Source: Bacteroidales bacterium (GTDB taxonomy: Bacteria; Bacteroidota; Bacteroidia; Bacteroidales; JAAYJT01). Taken from it: a stretch of 46,090 nt of DNA. The position numbers and the translations under genes are program-made. Location of the stretch: assembly GCA_012522795.1 (NCBI GenBank), contig JAAYJT010000067.1, forward strand, positions 1 to 46,090. Direction: 5' to 3'. The notes under the pieces are model-generated. The model was not told the origin of the DNA. It saw nothing but the letters and a program-made list of their open reading frames with translations, and made no database searches. Below are positions 23,700 through 32,932 of this stretch, one piece after another; the first letter of the stretch is position 1, and the number at the start of each line of letters is the position of its first letter.

Positions 23700-24092
23700 A
23701 ATATAGTTTTTAACGATTGAAATAATTCTTCTGCAAATTAACAACTATTTATCAATTAGAAACAGCTAATATACGCCCACCTTTTTATTTCTAAATAAAT
23801 TACCGTAGTTAATTTTCCTTATTTAAAAACTATTGGCATATTTGCTTTTGGTTTTAAAAATAACCTAACAACACAATCAATATCCTGAATATCATGTTTT
23901 TTGCTTATATTTAGCAAATTTTATCAGTACCAACTATCAGTCATACAATAACCAAAAAGGTATTGAATAAAGAAAATGTTACTTTTTTAATTATATGCGT
24001 CTAAACTTATAGTCACGTATATTAAGCGTGCTGATTACATGACTTTTGAGTAATAGTAATTCATAGTATTAACACAATTAAACAAAAAGAAA
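23700..24092. other. Intergenic region with divergent promoters, no gene seen
   Basis: AT-rich, 393 nt, between the divergent MFS and lipoprotein genes. No exact TTTG-N19-TAnnTTTG pair was found; TTTTG at 24041-24045 may be a -33 element for the lipoprotein operon. Confidence 0.4.
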
Positions 24093-24686
24093 ATGAAAAG
24101 AAAAAATTTAATGGGTCTTGTATCATTGATGATACTTTTGTTTTTAGCTGGTTGTGGAAAAGTTCCGCAGGATAAGATTGATGCTGCAAAAGCTACTATT
24201 GAGACGTTACGTGCTGCTGAAGCTGACGTTTATGTTCCGGAAGAATTTGCTAATCTGGAAAACCAGATGAAAACAATTATGGCAAGTATTGAAACTGAAA
24301 ATTCAAAAACGTTTAAAAACTTCAAGGAACAGATTGTTCAGCTCGAAAACATTGTTGCTTCAACCGGTGAGATTATTGAAAATACTAGCGAAGCTAAAGA
24401 AGTTGTTCGTGGAGAAACCGAAGGATTGTTTGAACAGGTTAAATCCGTATTGGTTGAAAATAAGGACTTGATGGCTAAAGCACCTAAAGGTAAAGAAGGT
24501 GCTGCTGTTTTGGAAGAAATGCGTAGTGAAATCGCAATTATTGAGACTTCAGTGGCTGAAGCACACAGTATGTTTGAAAATGGTAACTATAAAGCCGCCA
24601 GCGATAAAGTTAAAGCTGCTATTGAAGGCGTTCAGAGTATCAATACAGAACTACAGGAAGCTATTGCTAAAATAAAAAGAAGGTAA
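24093..24686 (+). CDS. Lipoprotein with helical DUF4398-like repeats
   Basis: A 197-aa protein with a lipoprotein signal ending LFLAGC (lipobox Cys at about 21), then an all-helical, Glu/Lys/Ala-rich body with two similar stretches (KIDAAKATIETLRAAEADVY near 28-47 and ASDKVKAAIEGVQSINTEL near 170-188), as in DUF4398-type periplasmic proteins. It probably sits at the inner leaflet of the outer membrane or the periplasmic face. It precedes two L,D-transpeptidase genes, separated by a terminator at 24709-24754, so it is likely the most highly expressed member of an envelope cluster. The exact role is unknown. Confidence 0.75.
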   Translation: MKRKNLMGLVSLMILLFLAGCGKVPQDKIDAAKATIETLRAAEADVYVPEEFANLENQMKTIMASIETENSKTFKNFKEQIVQLENIVASTGEIIENTSEAKEVVRGETEGLFEQVKSVLVENKDLMAKAPKGKEGAAVLEEMRSEIAIIETSVAEAHSMFENGNYKAASDKVKAAIEGVQSINTELQEAIAKIKRR

Positions 24687-24708
24687 TATGAATCCTGTTA
24701 AAGTCGTT

Positions 24709-24754
24709 AAAGAGAGACTGTCTTAACCAATTATTAAAAAGGCAGTCTCTTTTT
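24709..24754 (+). terminator. Intrinsic terminator after the lipoprotein gene
   Basis: AGAGACTG (24713-24720) pairs with CAGTCTCT (24743-24750), 22-nt loop, followed by a run of five Ts. It lies between the lipoprotein and the first transpeptidase gene, so it probably attenuates rather than ends the operon. Confidence 0.75.
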
Positions 24755-24776
24755 GAATTGATATGAGTTAGGTTTT

Positions 24777-25895
24777 ATGGTAAGAAGGAAGAACAGGAAG
24801 AGATTAATATTTTGGATATTGGCAATAGTGATAATTATTTCTTTGCCAATAGTTTTTTTAAAGATTTTGCCCGAACCTCCGTTAACTGAGGTGGAAATGG
24901 CCGGAATGGCTCTTGCCAAAGCTCGTGATAATCAGGCTGAGATCTATGCTACTGATCTTTATGATGAAGCAAATCAATATTATGATTCAGCAATGTCAGT
25001 ATGGCGTAAGGAAAATGAACGCTTTATTTTACTTAGAGATTATTCACGAGTAACTGGTTTTACATATCTTTCAATTGAGAAATCTGAAGAAGCTTTAAAA
25101 CAAACTATTATTTCATCAGCCGATCTTGAGAAAACAACAACAAATAAATTAAATAAACTCAATGAACTGCTGAAAGAAATGAATGGTTCTTTAAGCAGAT
25201 TTCCTTTGTCTGAAGAAATTAGTTCAGAAATTGCACGGGGTAAGTTATTGTTTTCAGAAGTAAAGATTGTTTATAGTAATAAACAATACACTGAAGCTGA
25301 TAAAATGTTGAATCAAACAGAAAGTATTTTAAAAAGCGCTCATAATAAGGCTTTTGACCTCATAATCAATTATTTCAAAAGTTATAATCAGTGGTCACAA
25401 TGGATGGAGCAAACTATAATTGAGTCACGTAATAAAAAAACTACTGCTATAATAGTTGATAAATATGCGGGTAAATGCTTTATTTACAAAAATGGTAAAA
25501 GAGTCAATGAATTTGATGCGGAGCTTGGTAAGAAATGGATGAGCGATAAACGCCATAAAGGTGATAATACTACTCCTGAAGGCCGATATCGGATAATTAA
25601 AAAGAAGGAAGGAAGCGCTACAAAATATTATAAGGCATTACTTATTGATTATCCGAATAATGAGGATAAACAGCGTTTTCAGGCGGCAATTGCCGATGGA
25701 ACACTTCCGCGCAATTCTCATATTGGAGGTCTTATTGAAATTCACGGCCATGGAGGAAAAGGAGCAGACTGGACAGAAGGTTGCGTAGCACTGGTTAACA
25801 GCGATATGGATAAGATTTTCAGGTTAGTGCGTATTGGCACACCAGTTACTATTATCGGTTCAATATCTTCGTTTGATGAGATTTTCAAAAACTGA
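24777..25895 (+). CDS. L,D-transpeptidase (YkuD) with N-terminal anchor and helical spacer
   Basis: A 372-aa membrane-anchored cell-wall enzyme. A single transmembrane segment (about 9-30) follows a basic start. A helical, DUF4398-like spacer (about 40-215) contains KARDNQAEIYATDLYDEANQ and resembles the preceding lipoprotein. The YkuD catalytic domain (about 222-362) has GDNTTPEGRYRI, H323 in EIHGHGG and the nucleophile C336 in WTEGCVAL. It would form 3-3 peptidoglycan cross-links or attach proteins to peptidoglycan. The catalytic motif is HGHGGKGADWTEGC instead of the common HG...SHGC. Its stop is directly followed by the second transpeptidase gene. Confidence 0.87.
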   Translation: MVRRKNRKRLIFWILAIVIIISLPIVFLKILPEPPLTEVEMAGMALAKARDNQAEIYATDLYDEANQYYDSAMSVWRKENERFILLRDYSRVTGFTYLSIEKSEEALKQTIISSADLEKTTTNKLNKLNELLKEMNGSLSRFPLSEEISSEIARGKLLFSEVKIVYSNKQYTEADKMLNQTESILKSAHNKAFDLIINYFKSYNQWSQWMEQTIIESRNKKTTAIIVDKYAGKCFIYKNGKRVNEFDAELGKKWMSDKRHKGDNTTPEGRYRIIKKKEGSATKYYKALLIDYPNNEDKQRFQAAIADGTLPRNSHIGGLIEIHGHGGKGADWTEGCVALVNSDMDKIFRLVRIGTPVTIIGSISSFDEIFKN

Positions 25896-25904
25896 TTGTT
25901 AATC

Positions 25905-26669
25905 ATGCAAAATACATTAAAACTAACCGATAAGGAAGGTGGGGGAAAAGAGAAAAGGTCTTTTTTATTCCTTAAATATATCTCAAATGGATTTAAAAAA
26001 GAGAAGTCATTCAGGCTGCTTAAATTAAGCGCGCTGGTAGTTGCATTACTGGTTGCATTTATCGCATTTATTTATCTGTATGTTTTTTATGTGCCTGCCA
26101 TTGGCGGGGTGTTTGTAAAAAAAGCAACGGTTAATAAGCAGATACAAAATGATTCTGTAACAAAACAACTAACACTATTAGAAAAAGAACTTAATGCTCT
26201 GAAAACCAAATACATTTCTCTTACACCTAAACAACCCTATTTGGTAATAAACACAACTGACAATCATTTCTTTTTGTATAAAAAACGGGAACTAATCAGG
26301 GAGGGATTTGTGAGTACGGGGAGTTATATTCGTTTGCGGTCGGAAGATAATCGGGAGTGGCTGTTTAAAACCCCTAAAGGTAAAAGAACTGTTAAGGGGA
26401 AAATGACAAATCCTGTATGGAGGAAACCTGACTGGGCATTTGTTGAAGAAAGTTTACCAGTTCCTTCGGCAAATCATCCAAGCAGATATGAAGCCGGTGT
26501 TCTTGGCGACTATGCATTAAGTCTTGGTGATGGTTATCTGATACATGGCACACTTTATAAAAGATTTTTGGGAATGCCGGTTACTCATGGATGCATCAGA
26601 ATGAATGATGAAGATCTTGAATTTATTTTCAAATCATTGAATACAGGTTCACATGTATATATTTATTAA
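25905..26669 (+). CDS. L,D-transpeptidase (YkuD), membrane-anchored
   Basis: About 254 aa from the ATG at 25905; the frame opens with TTG at 25896. One transmembrane helix (LKLSALVVALLVAFIAFIYL) precedes a short coiled coil and a YkuD domain (about 115-257 in the longer frame): FKTPKGKRTVKGK, DGYLIHGT (H217) and the canonical nucleophile motif THGCIRM (C233). It differs from its neighbour in sequence and motif style, so the two are not a recent duplication. They probably act at the same wall site with different substrates. Gap to the next gene is 8 nt. Confidence 0.88.
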   Translation: MQNTLKLTDKEGGGKEKRSFLFLKYISNGFKKEKSFRLLKLSALVVALLVAFIAFIYLYVFYVPAIGGVFVKKATVNKQIQNDSVTKQLTLLEKELNALKTKYISLTPKQPYLVINTTDNHFFLYKKRELIREGFVSTGSYIRLRSEDNREWLFKTPKGKRTVKGKMTNPVWRKPDWAFVEESLPVPSANHPSRYEAGVLGDYALSLGDGYLIHGTLYKRFLGMPVTHGCIRMNDEDLEFIFKSLNTGSHVYIY

Positions 26670-26677
26670 CAGAGATA

Positions 26678-27487
26678 ATGGATACCAGTAAAGAGGTCAA
26701 ATCCTGTAATTCCAGGCTAAAGATATTTTTTAAACTTGCTATTTCATTGCTGGTTTTTATTCTGGCATTTCTTGTTTTTTACATAGTAATGTCGGCATTT
26801 TCTACAAGCAGATGGATAAAAGATGTTAATTCCCGGTATTCTGAACAGGTACATGAAAGATCTGATCCTCAACTGATTAATAATCAGAAATATATTGCTT
26901 TACAAAATGAGATTGCTTTCATCAAAGCACAATTATCAATGGCTAAAACTGATTCTATTGGTTTAATAATCAATATTCCGGATAGCACTATGGCTCTCGA
27001 TATCAGTGGAGTAGATGTAGGTGTTGCAAAAATAATCAACAGTAAATTCAGTCGCAGTTTATATGCAATTGATCATAGAGCATTGGCAATAATGCTTTTA
27101 GAACCTTTACGGATAACTAATTCAGTTGCTTCAATTGAAAAGGAACCCATTATAGATAAAATAGCACAAAAAGATATCACTGAAGCGAGTTTGCCAAATA
27201 AAAACCAGGAGATTATTAAGGATGAGCCTGTATATTTTGAATTAACTTTAGAAAATGATTTTAAAATATTGATTATTCAGCAAGAAGAATTAAGTAAGAT
27301 TAACCGTTTTAAATTTCGCCTTGATCTGGCAGTACAAAGAGCTATTAAAGATACAAAAAGCATATTGAAATTCAGGCTTCCTGATTATAGCCCTGTTATC
27401 CAATTAATTCTATCAGAAAAAGATGCCAAAGCAATTTACAGAGCTATACCTGAAAAAGGAAAGATTTGTTTATTTTTGATAAATTAA
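26678..27487 (+). CDS. Membrane-anchored protein of unknown function
   Basis: A 269-aa protein with one transmembrane segment (about 18-45) and a periplasmic remainder that I do not recognise. A short predicted coiled coil (QKYIALQNEIAFIKAQLSMA) follows the anchor, then a region with IPDSTMALDISGVDVGVAKI near 105-125. The anchor plus coiled coil is laid out like the preceding transpeptidase, but no YkuD catalytic residues are present. Being the last gene of the envelope operon, 8 nt after the second transpeptidase, it is likely an accessory factor for these enzymes. Confidence 0.6.
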   Translation: MDTSKEVKSCNSRLKIFFKLAISLLVFILAFLVFYIVMSAFSTSRWIKDVNSRYSEQVHERSDPQLINNQKYIALQNEIAFIKAQLSMAKTDSIGLIINIPDSTMALDISGVDVGVAKIINSKFSRSLYAIDHRALAIMLLEPLRITNSVASIEKEPIIDKIAQKDITEASLPNKNQEIIKDEPVYFELTLENDFKILIIQQEELSKINRFKFRLDLAVQRAIKDTKSILKFRLPDYSPVIQLILSEKDAKAIYRAIPEKGKICLFLIN

Positions 27488-27635
27488 TCGTACTCGAACC
27501 ATCGTATTTATATATTTGAATATTTAACAATCAAGTGTGGAAAAATGATAAAGAGAACCCTTACCTAGTTTATATTAATTATTTTTGTACTTTTGGTAAT
27601 ATTGTATTGAAATCATAATTGAAGTTGAGGATTGT

Positions 27636-28856
27636 ATGTTAAAGGATTTAATGGTATTTCTGGAGTTTCATTCAAAATGGTTTTTTGCAATTCTGGTTTA
27701 TCAGAACTTTCTTTTATTTATCATAATGTTTTATTATGGTAAATGGGCTTCCAGCCGCCCCAAGCTTATCCTTTCCCAGTTTTTTCTCATTTCGGGTATT
27801 ATTTTTCTTGCTTTTCTTTTTCAGCATACCGGAAGAATTCAAATGGCGGGAAAGCTTAATTTCCTCCTCCCGGGTGGATTTTTTCTTATTATGCCATTTG
27901 CTTATTTTTATCTCAGGTCTCTGGCAAATAAAAAATATGATTCATGGGTCTGGATCTTATTTCATTTCATACCTGCAGCTATTTTACTGATCGTTAATTT
28001 TATTCTTATATTCACAAGGCATTCACCAACAATTAGTCTGATGAATATTCCTCATAATTCAATGGCAGTAATTATAATATTACAGGTAGTGTTGTGGGGA
28101 CAGTTTTTGTTTTATACTATTCAGATAATAAAATACCTTTGGAAAACGGGTTATTTGTCATTCAGAAAAATATCATTTTCAATAGAGGCGCGGGTAAAAT
28201 GGCAATTGCTGCTTTTTGTAGCTTTTGGGGTTTATTCCATAATCATGGCTTTTATGATTTTCGATAGTATGGTTTATAAGAAAGAAACAAATGATATCAT
28301 ACTCTATATAATTGCCTTTATAACCATTTCCATAGTAATCGGACTTTTTGCTTTTAAATATCAGGAGCTGCCTGATGGTGTTACTGTTGTTTATGATGAT
28401 TCTGGTGAAATAGTTTATTCAAATTCAGAAACTGCCAATGTTCAGATAACAGCTAAAAAGATCAGTGATGAAAATGGAACAAAGACAAAGTCACAATTAA
28501 CACCTGAAAGAAGAGAAGAATTGCTTGCTAGATTTAATCAGCTAATTGAAGAAAAAATTTATTTGAATGTGGATTTTAACCTGTCGAGTCTGGCAAAAAG
28601 CATGAATTCTAACTCGAAATATGTTTCAGAAGTAGTAAATGTTAGCACAGGCAAGACCTTTTCGCAATATATCAGAGAACTTAGAATAGATGAGGCTAAG
28701 AAATTAATAGAGGAAAAAAACACTGAATTATATTCAATTGAAGGTATAAGCAGGATAGTAGGATATAATTCAAAATCTTCCTTTAATTCTCATTTTAAAG
28801 AGCTTACAGGAATGACGCCAAGTGAGTATCTTCAAAAAATAAAAGATGAAGAATGA
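27636..28856 (+). CDS. Membrane-bound AraC-family transcriptional regulator
   Basis: A 406-aa protein with seven or so hydrophobic helices in the first 245 residues (e.g. WFFAILVYQNFLLFIIMFYY) and a cytoplasmic AraC-type DNA-binding domain at 295-406. That domain has LSSLAKSMNSNSKYVSEVVN and the second helix-turn-helix with ISRIVGYNSKSSFNSHFKEL, ending MTPSEYLQ. This 7TM-AraC architecture is frequent in Bacteroidota and couples a membrane-sensed signal to transcription. The ligand is unknown. A TATTTTTG -7-like element lies at 27580-27587. It ends 11 nt before the convergent hutH stop. Confidence 0.9.
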   Translation: MLKDLMVFLEFHSKWFFAILVYQNFLLFIIMFYYGKWASSRPKLILSQFFLISGIIFLAFLFQHTGRIQMAGKLNFLLPGGFFLIMPFAYFYLRSLANKKYDSWVWILFHFIPAAILLIVNFILIFTRHSPTISLMNIPHNSMAVIIILQVVLWGQFLFYTIQIIKYLWKTGYLSFRKISFSIEARVKWQLLLFVAFGVYSIIMAFMIFDSMVYKKETNDIILYIIAFITISIVIGLFAFKYQELPDGVTVVYDDSGEIVYSNSETANVQITAKKISDENGTKTKSQLTPERREELLARFNQLIEEKIYLNVDFNLSSLAKSMNSNSKYVSEVVNVSTGKTFSQYIRELRIDEAKKLIEEKNTELYSIEGISRIVGYNSKSSFNSHFKELTGMTPSEYLQKIKDEE

Positions 28857-28867
28857 TTTTTGGTTAG

Positions 28868-30400
28868 CTATAGCTGATATTTTGTTATCTCCTCATCTGG
28901 TAATTCAATAATCACTTCATCAAGAAACTCAATTGTTTTGTTGATATCGTTATACATAATGATATCGTCCTGTACGAAATTTACCCTGGTTCTGTATTCA
29001 GCGAGGAATTTTTCTAATACCGGAGAAGTTTTTAATGGCCTTCGGAAGTCCATAGCCTGAGCAGCATTATATAATTCAATTGCAAGAATTCGTTTCAGAT
29101 TTTCGAGTACCATAAATGTTTTTGTAGCTGCATTGGCACCCATACTTACATGATCTTCCTGCCCTTGCGATGATTCAATCGTATCAACTGAAGCCGGTGT
29201 ACAAAGTTGTTTGTTTCGGCTGACAAGGGAGGCTGCAGTATACTGGGGGATCATAAATCCGGAATTCAGACCTGGGTTTACTACCAGAAAATTAGGAAGC
29301 CCACGTTTGCCCGCCAGCAACTGATATGTACGACGTTCCGCAATACTTCCTAGCTCGGCAGCGGCAATGCTTAAATTATCCAAAGCCAGTGCTAATGGCT
29401 GTCCATGAAAATTACCAGCTGAAATAATTAAGTCTTCATCAGGGAAAACGGTAGGATTATCAGTTACCGAATTAATTTCTTCTCTGAACACATAAGAAAC
29501 ATAATTTATTGAATCCTTGCTTGCACCATGTACCTGAGGGATACAGCGAAATGAATATGGGTCCTGAATATGAACTTTATGACGTGAAATCATTTCACTT
29601 CCTTCAAGGATCGAACGAATACGTCGGGCTGTTTTTATCTGGCCCTTGTGGGGGCGTATTTTCTGTATCAGTTCATGAAAAGGTTCAATTCTGCCATCAA
29701 AAGCATCAAGTGAAATGGCGGCTATAATATCCGCCAGACGGGAAAGACGAAATATCATTAAACAGCAATGCACACCGTAGGCACTCATGAATTGGGTACC
29801 ATTCAATAAAGCTAAACCTTCTTTTGATTTTAGATTTATAGGCTCCCACCCAAATTTTTTCATGATGTTTTCTGCAGGTTGCCTGCTACCTTCATGCCAT
29901 ACTTCTCCCAATCCCAGCAATGGAAGTGAAAGATGTGCCAGTGGGGCAAGGTCGCCAGAAGCTCCCAAAGAGCCGTATTCATAAACTACAGGAATTACAT
30001 CATTGTTGAAAAAATCAATCAAACGCCTCACTGTTACCAATTGTACAGCACTATGACCGTATGAGAGTGACTGTACTTTAAGCAGAAGCATTAATCTGGC
30101 AATTTGACGGGGTATTTCATCCCCGGTTCCGCAAGCATGAGACTTTACAAGATTTTCCTGAAGCTTTGAAAGATCTTCATTGGATATCTTAACATTATAT
30201 AATGCACCAAATCCTGTGTTTACACCATAAATAGGATCGTCAGAGTTTTCCATCTTGTTATCAAGATATTCCCGGCATTTTACAATACTGTTTTCAGCAG
30301 ATGGAGCCAGAGCGAGATGGAAGTTGTTTTTTAAAATTTCTTCAATCCTTTCAAAATCCAGCAGGTCATTATTGATGTAATGTATATTGTTCATTTTCAA
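28868..30400 (-). CDS. hutH: Histidine ammonia-lyase
   Basis: It removes ammonia from histidine to form urocanate, the first step of histidine degradation. The 510-aa length is typical. The autocatalytic MIO prosthetic group forms from A147-S148-G149 in GASGDLAPLAHL; YGVNTGFGAL (58-67) and the SSQGQEDHVSMGA segment are also conserved. The start could be the second Met (30394). It lies 34 nt downstream of hisS on the same strand, and no hutU, hutI or hutG gene is in the window. A catabolic enzyme in the same transcript as the histidyl-tRNA synthetase is noteworthy. Confidence 0.93.
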   Translation of the reverse strand: MKMNNIHYINNDLLDFERIEEILKNNFHLALAPSAENSIVKCREYLDNKMENSDDPIYGVNTGFGALYNVKISNEDLSKLQENLVKSHACGTGDEIPRQIARLMLLLKVQSLSYGHSAVQLVTVRRLIDFFNNDVIPVVYEYGSLGASGDLAPLAHLSLPLLGLGEVWHEGSRQPAENIMKKFGWEPINLKSKEGLALLNGTQFMSAYGVHCCLMIFRLSRLADIIAAISLDAFDGRIEPFHELIQKIRPHKGQIKTARRIRSILEGSEMISRHKVHIQDPYSFRCIPQVHGASKDSINYVSYVFREEINSVTDNPTVFPDEDLIISAGNFHGQPLALALDNLSIAAAELGSIAERRTYQLLAGKRGLPNFLVVNPGLNSGFMIPQYTAASLVSRNKQLCTPASVDTIESSQGQEDHVSMGANAATKTFMVLENLKRILAIELYNAAQAMDFRRPLKTSPVLEKFLAEYRTRVNFVQDDIIMYNDINKTIEFLDEVIIELPDEEITKYQL

Positions 30401-30434
30401 TTCTTTAATATTTAAGATTAGATATTAGGCTTTC

Positions 30435-31799
30435 CTAAACCGGATTTTGCAAAAACAGATTAATATTTTTAAAAGTTGCCTGTTCCCCGGTCTTCATATT
30501 TCTAATATTAATTACTTTTTTTTCTATTTCTTCATCTCCTATTATTGCGACATAAGGGATGTTCAGTGAATCGGCATAAGCAAATTGCTTTTTAAGCCTT
30601 GTTTCATCAGGGTAGAGTATTGATGCCACCCCATTTTTTCTGAGTTCATCTGAATATTTAATACTTTCTTCAATACTTTTTCCTCCAAAATTTACAAACA
30701 TGATTTTTGCTGAGCCGGCAAGGTTGTCCGGAAATAAATTCAGTTCATCAAGCACATCATATATACGCTCAGCTCCAAAAGATATTCCAACTCCCGAAAT
30801 TCCTGGCAAACCAAAAATACCGGTCAGGTCATCGTAACGCCCTCCACCGCATACGCTCCCAATTTTCATACCAGCAGCTTTAACTTCAATTATAGCTCCG
30901 GTGTAATAATTCAAACCACGTGCAAGTGAAGGTCCAACTATAACTTCAGAATTTAAATCAAGGTTTTTAAGGTGAGTAAAAATCGTTTCCAGTTCTTCAA
31001 TACCTTTTAATCCCTCGACTGAAGTGCTTACGATTTGCTTCAGCGAACCTAACATAGCTGTGGTTTCACCTTTCATTTTCAGTACTGATAAGATCATTTT
31101 CAGTGCTTCAGAATCTATTCCCAGACTTTTTAATTCTTCAAGTACACCCTCAATACCGATTTTATCAAGTTTATCAATTACAACTGTAAACGGAATAAGC
31201 TTATCGCCAATACCTAATACCTGTGCTATACCTGCCAGTATTTTACGATTGTTCACCTGTATTTCTACTTTCAATCCCAATTTTGTAAAAACCAGATCAA
31301 TTATTTGTATCAACTCAACTTCGTTCAATAAGGAATCGCTGCCAATAACATCGGCATCACATTGAAAGAATTCACGATAACGTCCTTTCTGAGGGCGGTC
31401 GGCACGCCATACAGGTTGTATCTGATATCGTTTGAACGGAAATGTTATGTCGTTACGGTGCTGAACAACAAAACGAGCAAATGGTACAGTAAGGTCATAA
31501 CGTAATCCTTTTTCACAAATCCTGGAACTTAGTGTGGCAATATTGCGTTCAGCCAGCAGCTCATCGCTGACGCCAGACAGGTAATCACCTGAATTTAAAA
31601 TGCGAAATAATAATTTATCGCCCTCTTCACCATATTTTCCCATTAAAGTAGTAAGGTTTTCCATTGCCGGTGTTTCAATGGGTTGATAACCAAATAGGTT
31701 AAAAACATCACGTATGGTTTCAAAAATATAATTACGCTTGATTGTTTCGAGAGGCAAAAAATCACGCGTGCCTTTTGGAATTGAAGGTTTTAGCGACAT
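30435..31799 (-). CDS. hisS: Histidyl-tRNA synthetase
   Basis: A class II aminoacyl-tRNA synthetase, 454 aa. The N-terminal PKGTRDFLP, motif 2 (PFKRYQIQPVWRADRPQKGRYREFFQCDADVIG) and the histidine-specific LARGLNYYTGAIIEV and GGRYDDL segments are all present. The C-terminal anticodon-binding domain is at about 360-450. A class II form of this length with the extra GEEGDKLLFRILNSGDYLSG region is typical for the phylum. It is the first gene of a two-gene unit with hutH; a -7 element lies 27-34 nt upstream. Confidence 0.96.
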   Translation of the reverse strand: MSLKPSIPKGTRDFLPLETIKRNYIFETIRDVFNLFGYQPIETPAMENLTTLMGKYGEEGDKLLFRILNSGDYLSGVSDELLAERNIATLSSRICEKGLRYDLTVPFARFVVQHRNDITFPFKRYQIQPVWRADRPQKGRYREFFQCDADVIGSDSLLNEVELIQIIDLVFTKLGLKVEIQVNNRKILAGIAQVLGIGDKLIPFTVVIDKLDKIGIEGVLEELKSLGIDSEALKMILSVLKMKGETTAMLGSLKQIVSTSVEGLKGIEELETIFTHLKNLDLNSEVIVGPSLARGLNYYTGAIIEVKAAGMKIGSVCGGGRYDDLTGIFGLPGISGVGISFGAERIYDVLDELNLFPDNLAGSAKIMFVNFGGKSIEESIKYSDELRKNGVASILYPDETRLKKQFAYADSLNIPYVAIIGDEEIEKKVINIRNMKTGEQATFKNINLFLQNPV

Positions 31800-31825
31800 T
31801 TATAATATAATTTGTTAAGAGTGTG

Positions 31826-31833
31826 CAAAGTTA
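31826..31833 (-). promoter_or_regulatory. -7 promoter element of hisS-hutH
   Basis: Minus-strand TAACTTTG matches TAnnTTTG exactly, about 27 nt before the hisS ATG. No TTTG at the usual distance is visible. Confidence 0.5.
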
Positions 31834-31984
31834 GTTTTTTAATAGGATTCTGAGCCTTATGTCTGCTTCTCTATATAAAAGAGATAAAATAATATTTGGG
31901 GGATGCTTTTATCGGGTCAGAATTATAATTTTGAATGTCAATTTTTTTAAATATTGAAAGTGAACTTTAAAATAAACAACTGTT

Positions 31985-32886
31985 ATAAAAAAGAGAGCTT
32001 TGCTTATTGCTTGTTTTGTAATAATCCTTTGGGTAGTGTGTTTGCCCAAAAGCAGGAATACATTGTATTTACGGCTTCACAGGATTTTCTTTTACGGATT
32101 TATGTACTTAATATGGATGGTTCAGTACATACTTATCATGAATATATAAATTATCGCTGGACGGATATGACTGTAATTGATAACGAAGTTTATGTTGCTG
32201 AGGCATTTATGCCCGGAATTTATAAGGTGGATATTTTCGCCGGCGACCTGACTCTGGTAATGCATTATTTCTCTCTGTATTATTTCTATGGGCTTGCCTG
32301 GGACGGCACGTATTTCTATGTGAAAAAGTGGTCAATGAATCGTTATGATATCAGTGGCAATAGTTATGGTTCTGCGTCTTTTGCTCATTCAGTTTATGGG
32401 GCTACTTTTAAGGATGGTTATTACTGGATGATAGGTAATGAGAACCTTGTGAGATGCTATGATTTCTCGGGATGGCCTAATCTGGTTGAGGTTCCCGGGA
32501 ATCAGTTTTTTCCTCCCAATGCTGATTGTCGGGGTCTTTGGTGTGATCGTGAATATTTCTGGACAGCAGAATCTGTTGAAAATCAATTGGGGAAAATATA
32601 CAAATTCGATCAGTAGGGGCAGGTAGTTTAGCAATGGTGGGCTCCGGCTTTCCGCGGATGGGGAGCAGTAAGAGTAAGTTTTCCTTCTCCGGTATTAACA
32701 GGTGATGCTAATTGCGATGGTTTGATCAATATTCTCGATGTAATAACAATCGTAAACAAAATACTTGGATTCGAGCCGGAACCGTTCTGTTTTGATAATG
32801 CAGATTTGAATAGTAACGGCATAATTATTCTGCTTGATGTAATAGCTGTAACAAGCCTGATTATTCATTCTGACACAGGTTTTTAA
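31985..32886 (+). pseudogene. Decayed secreted protein with a C-terminal dockerin domain
   Basis: Three lesions are visible. A good signal peptide (KKRALLIACFVIILWVV) is encoded from 31988 in one frame, preceded by ATA (31985) where an ATG might be expected. The mature protein (AQKQEYIVFTASQD..., a beta-propeller-like set of repeats with W/Y-rich strands such as AWDGTYFYVKKW) continues in another frame, open from a TTG at 31954 to TAG 32614-32616. The same frame resumes after a second TAG (32629-32631) with VLTGDANCDGLINILDV..., a dockerin type I repeat pair ending at 32886. The second calcium loop is degenerate (DLNSNGIIILLD). The intact ancestor would be about 300 aa. A sequencing error cannot explain all lesions. 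The dockerin is very similar to that of the 34914-36305 gene. Confidence 0.7.
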
Positions 32887-32932
32887 GATTTTAAAAAGAT
32901 AAGCTGATTTACCAAGGGCAATATGTTTATAT

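Noticed and set aside
32614-32631. TAG recoding (stop-codon readthrough) joining the body to the dockerin
   Set aside because: The signal-peptide frameshift and the damaged calcium loop show decay, and TAG is a normal stop elsewhere in the window (e.g. fabH-neighbour genes and kbl).
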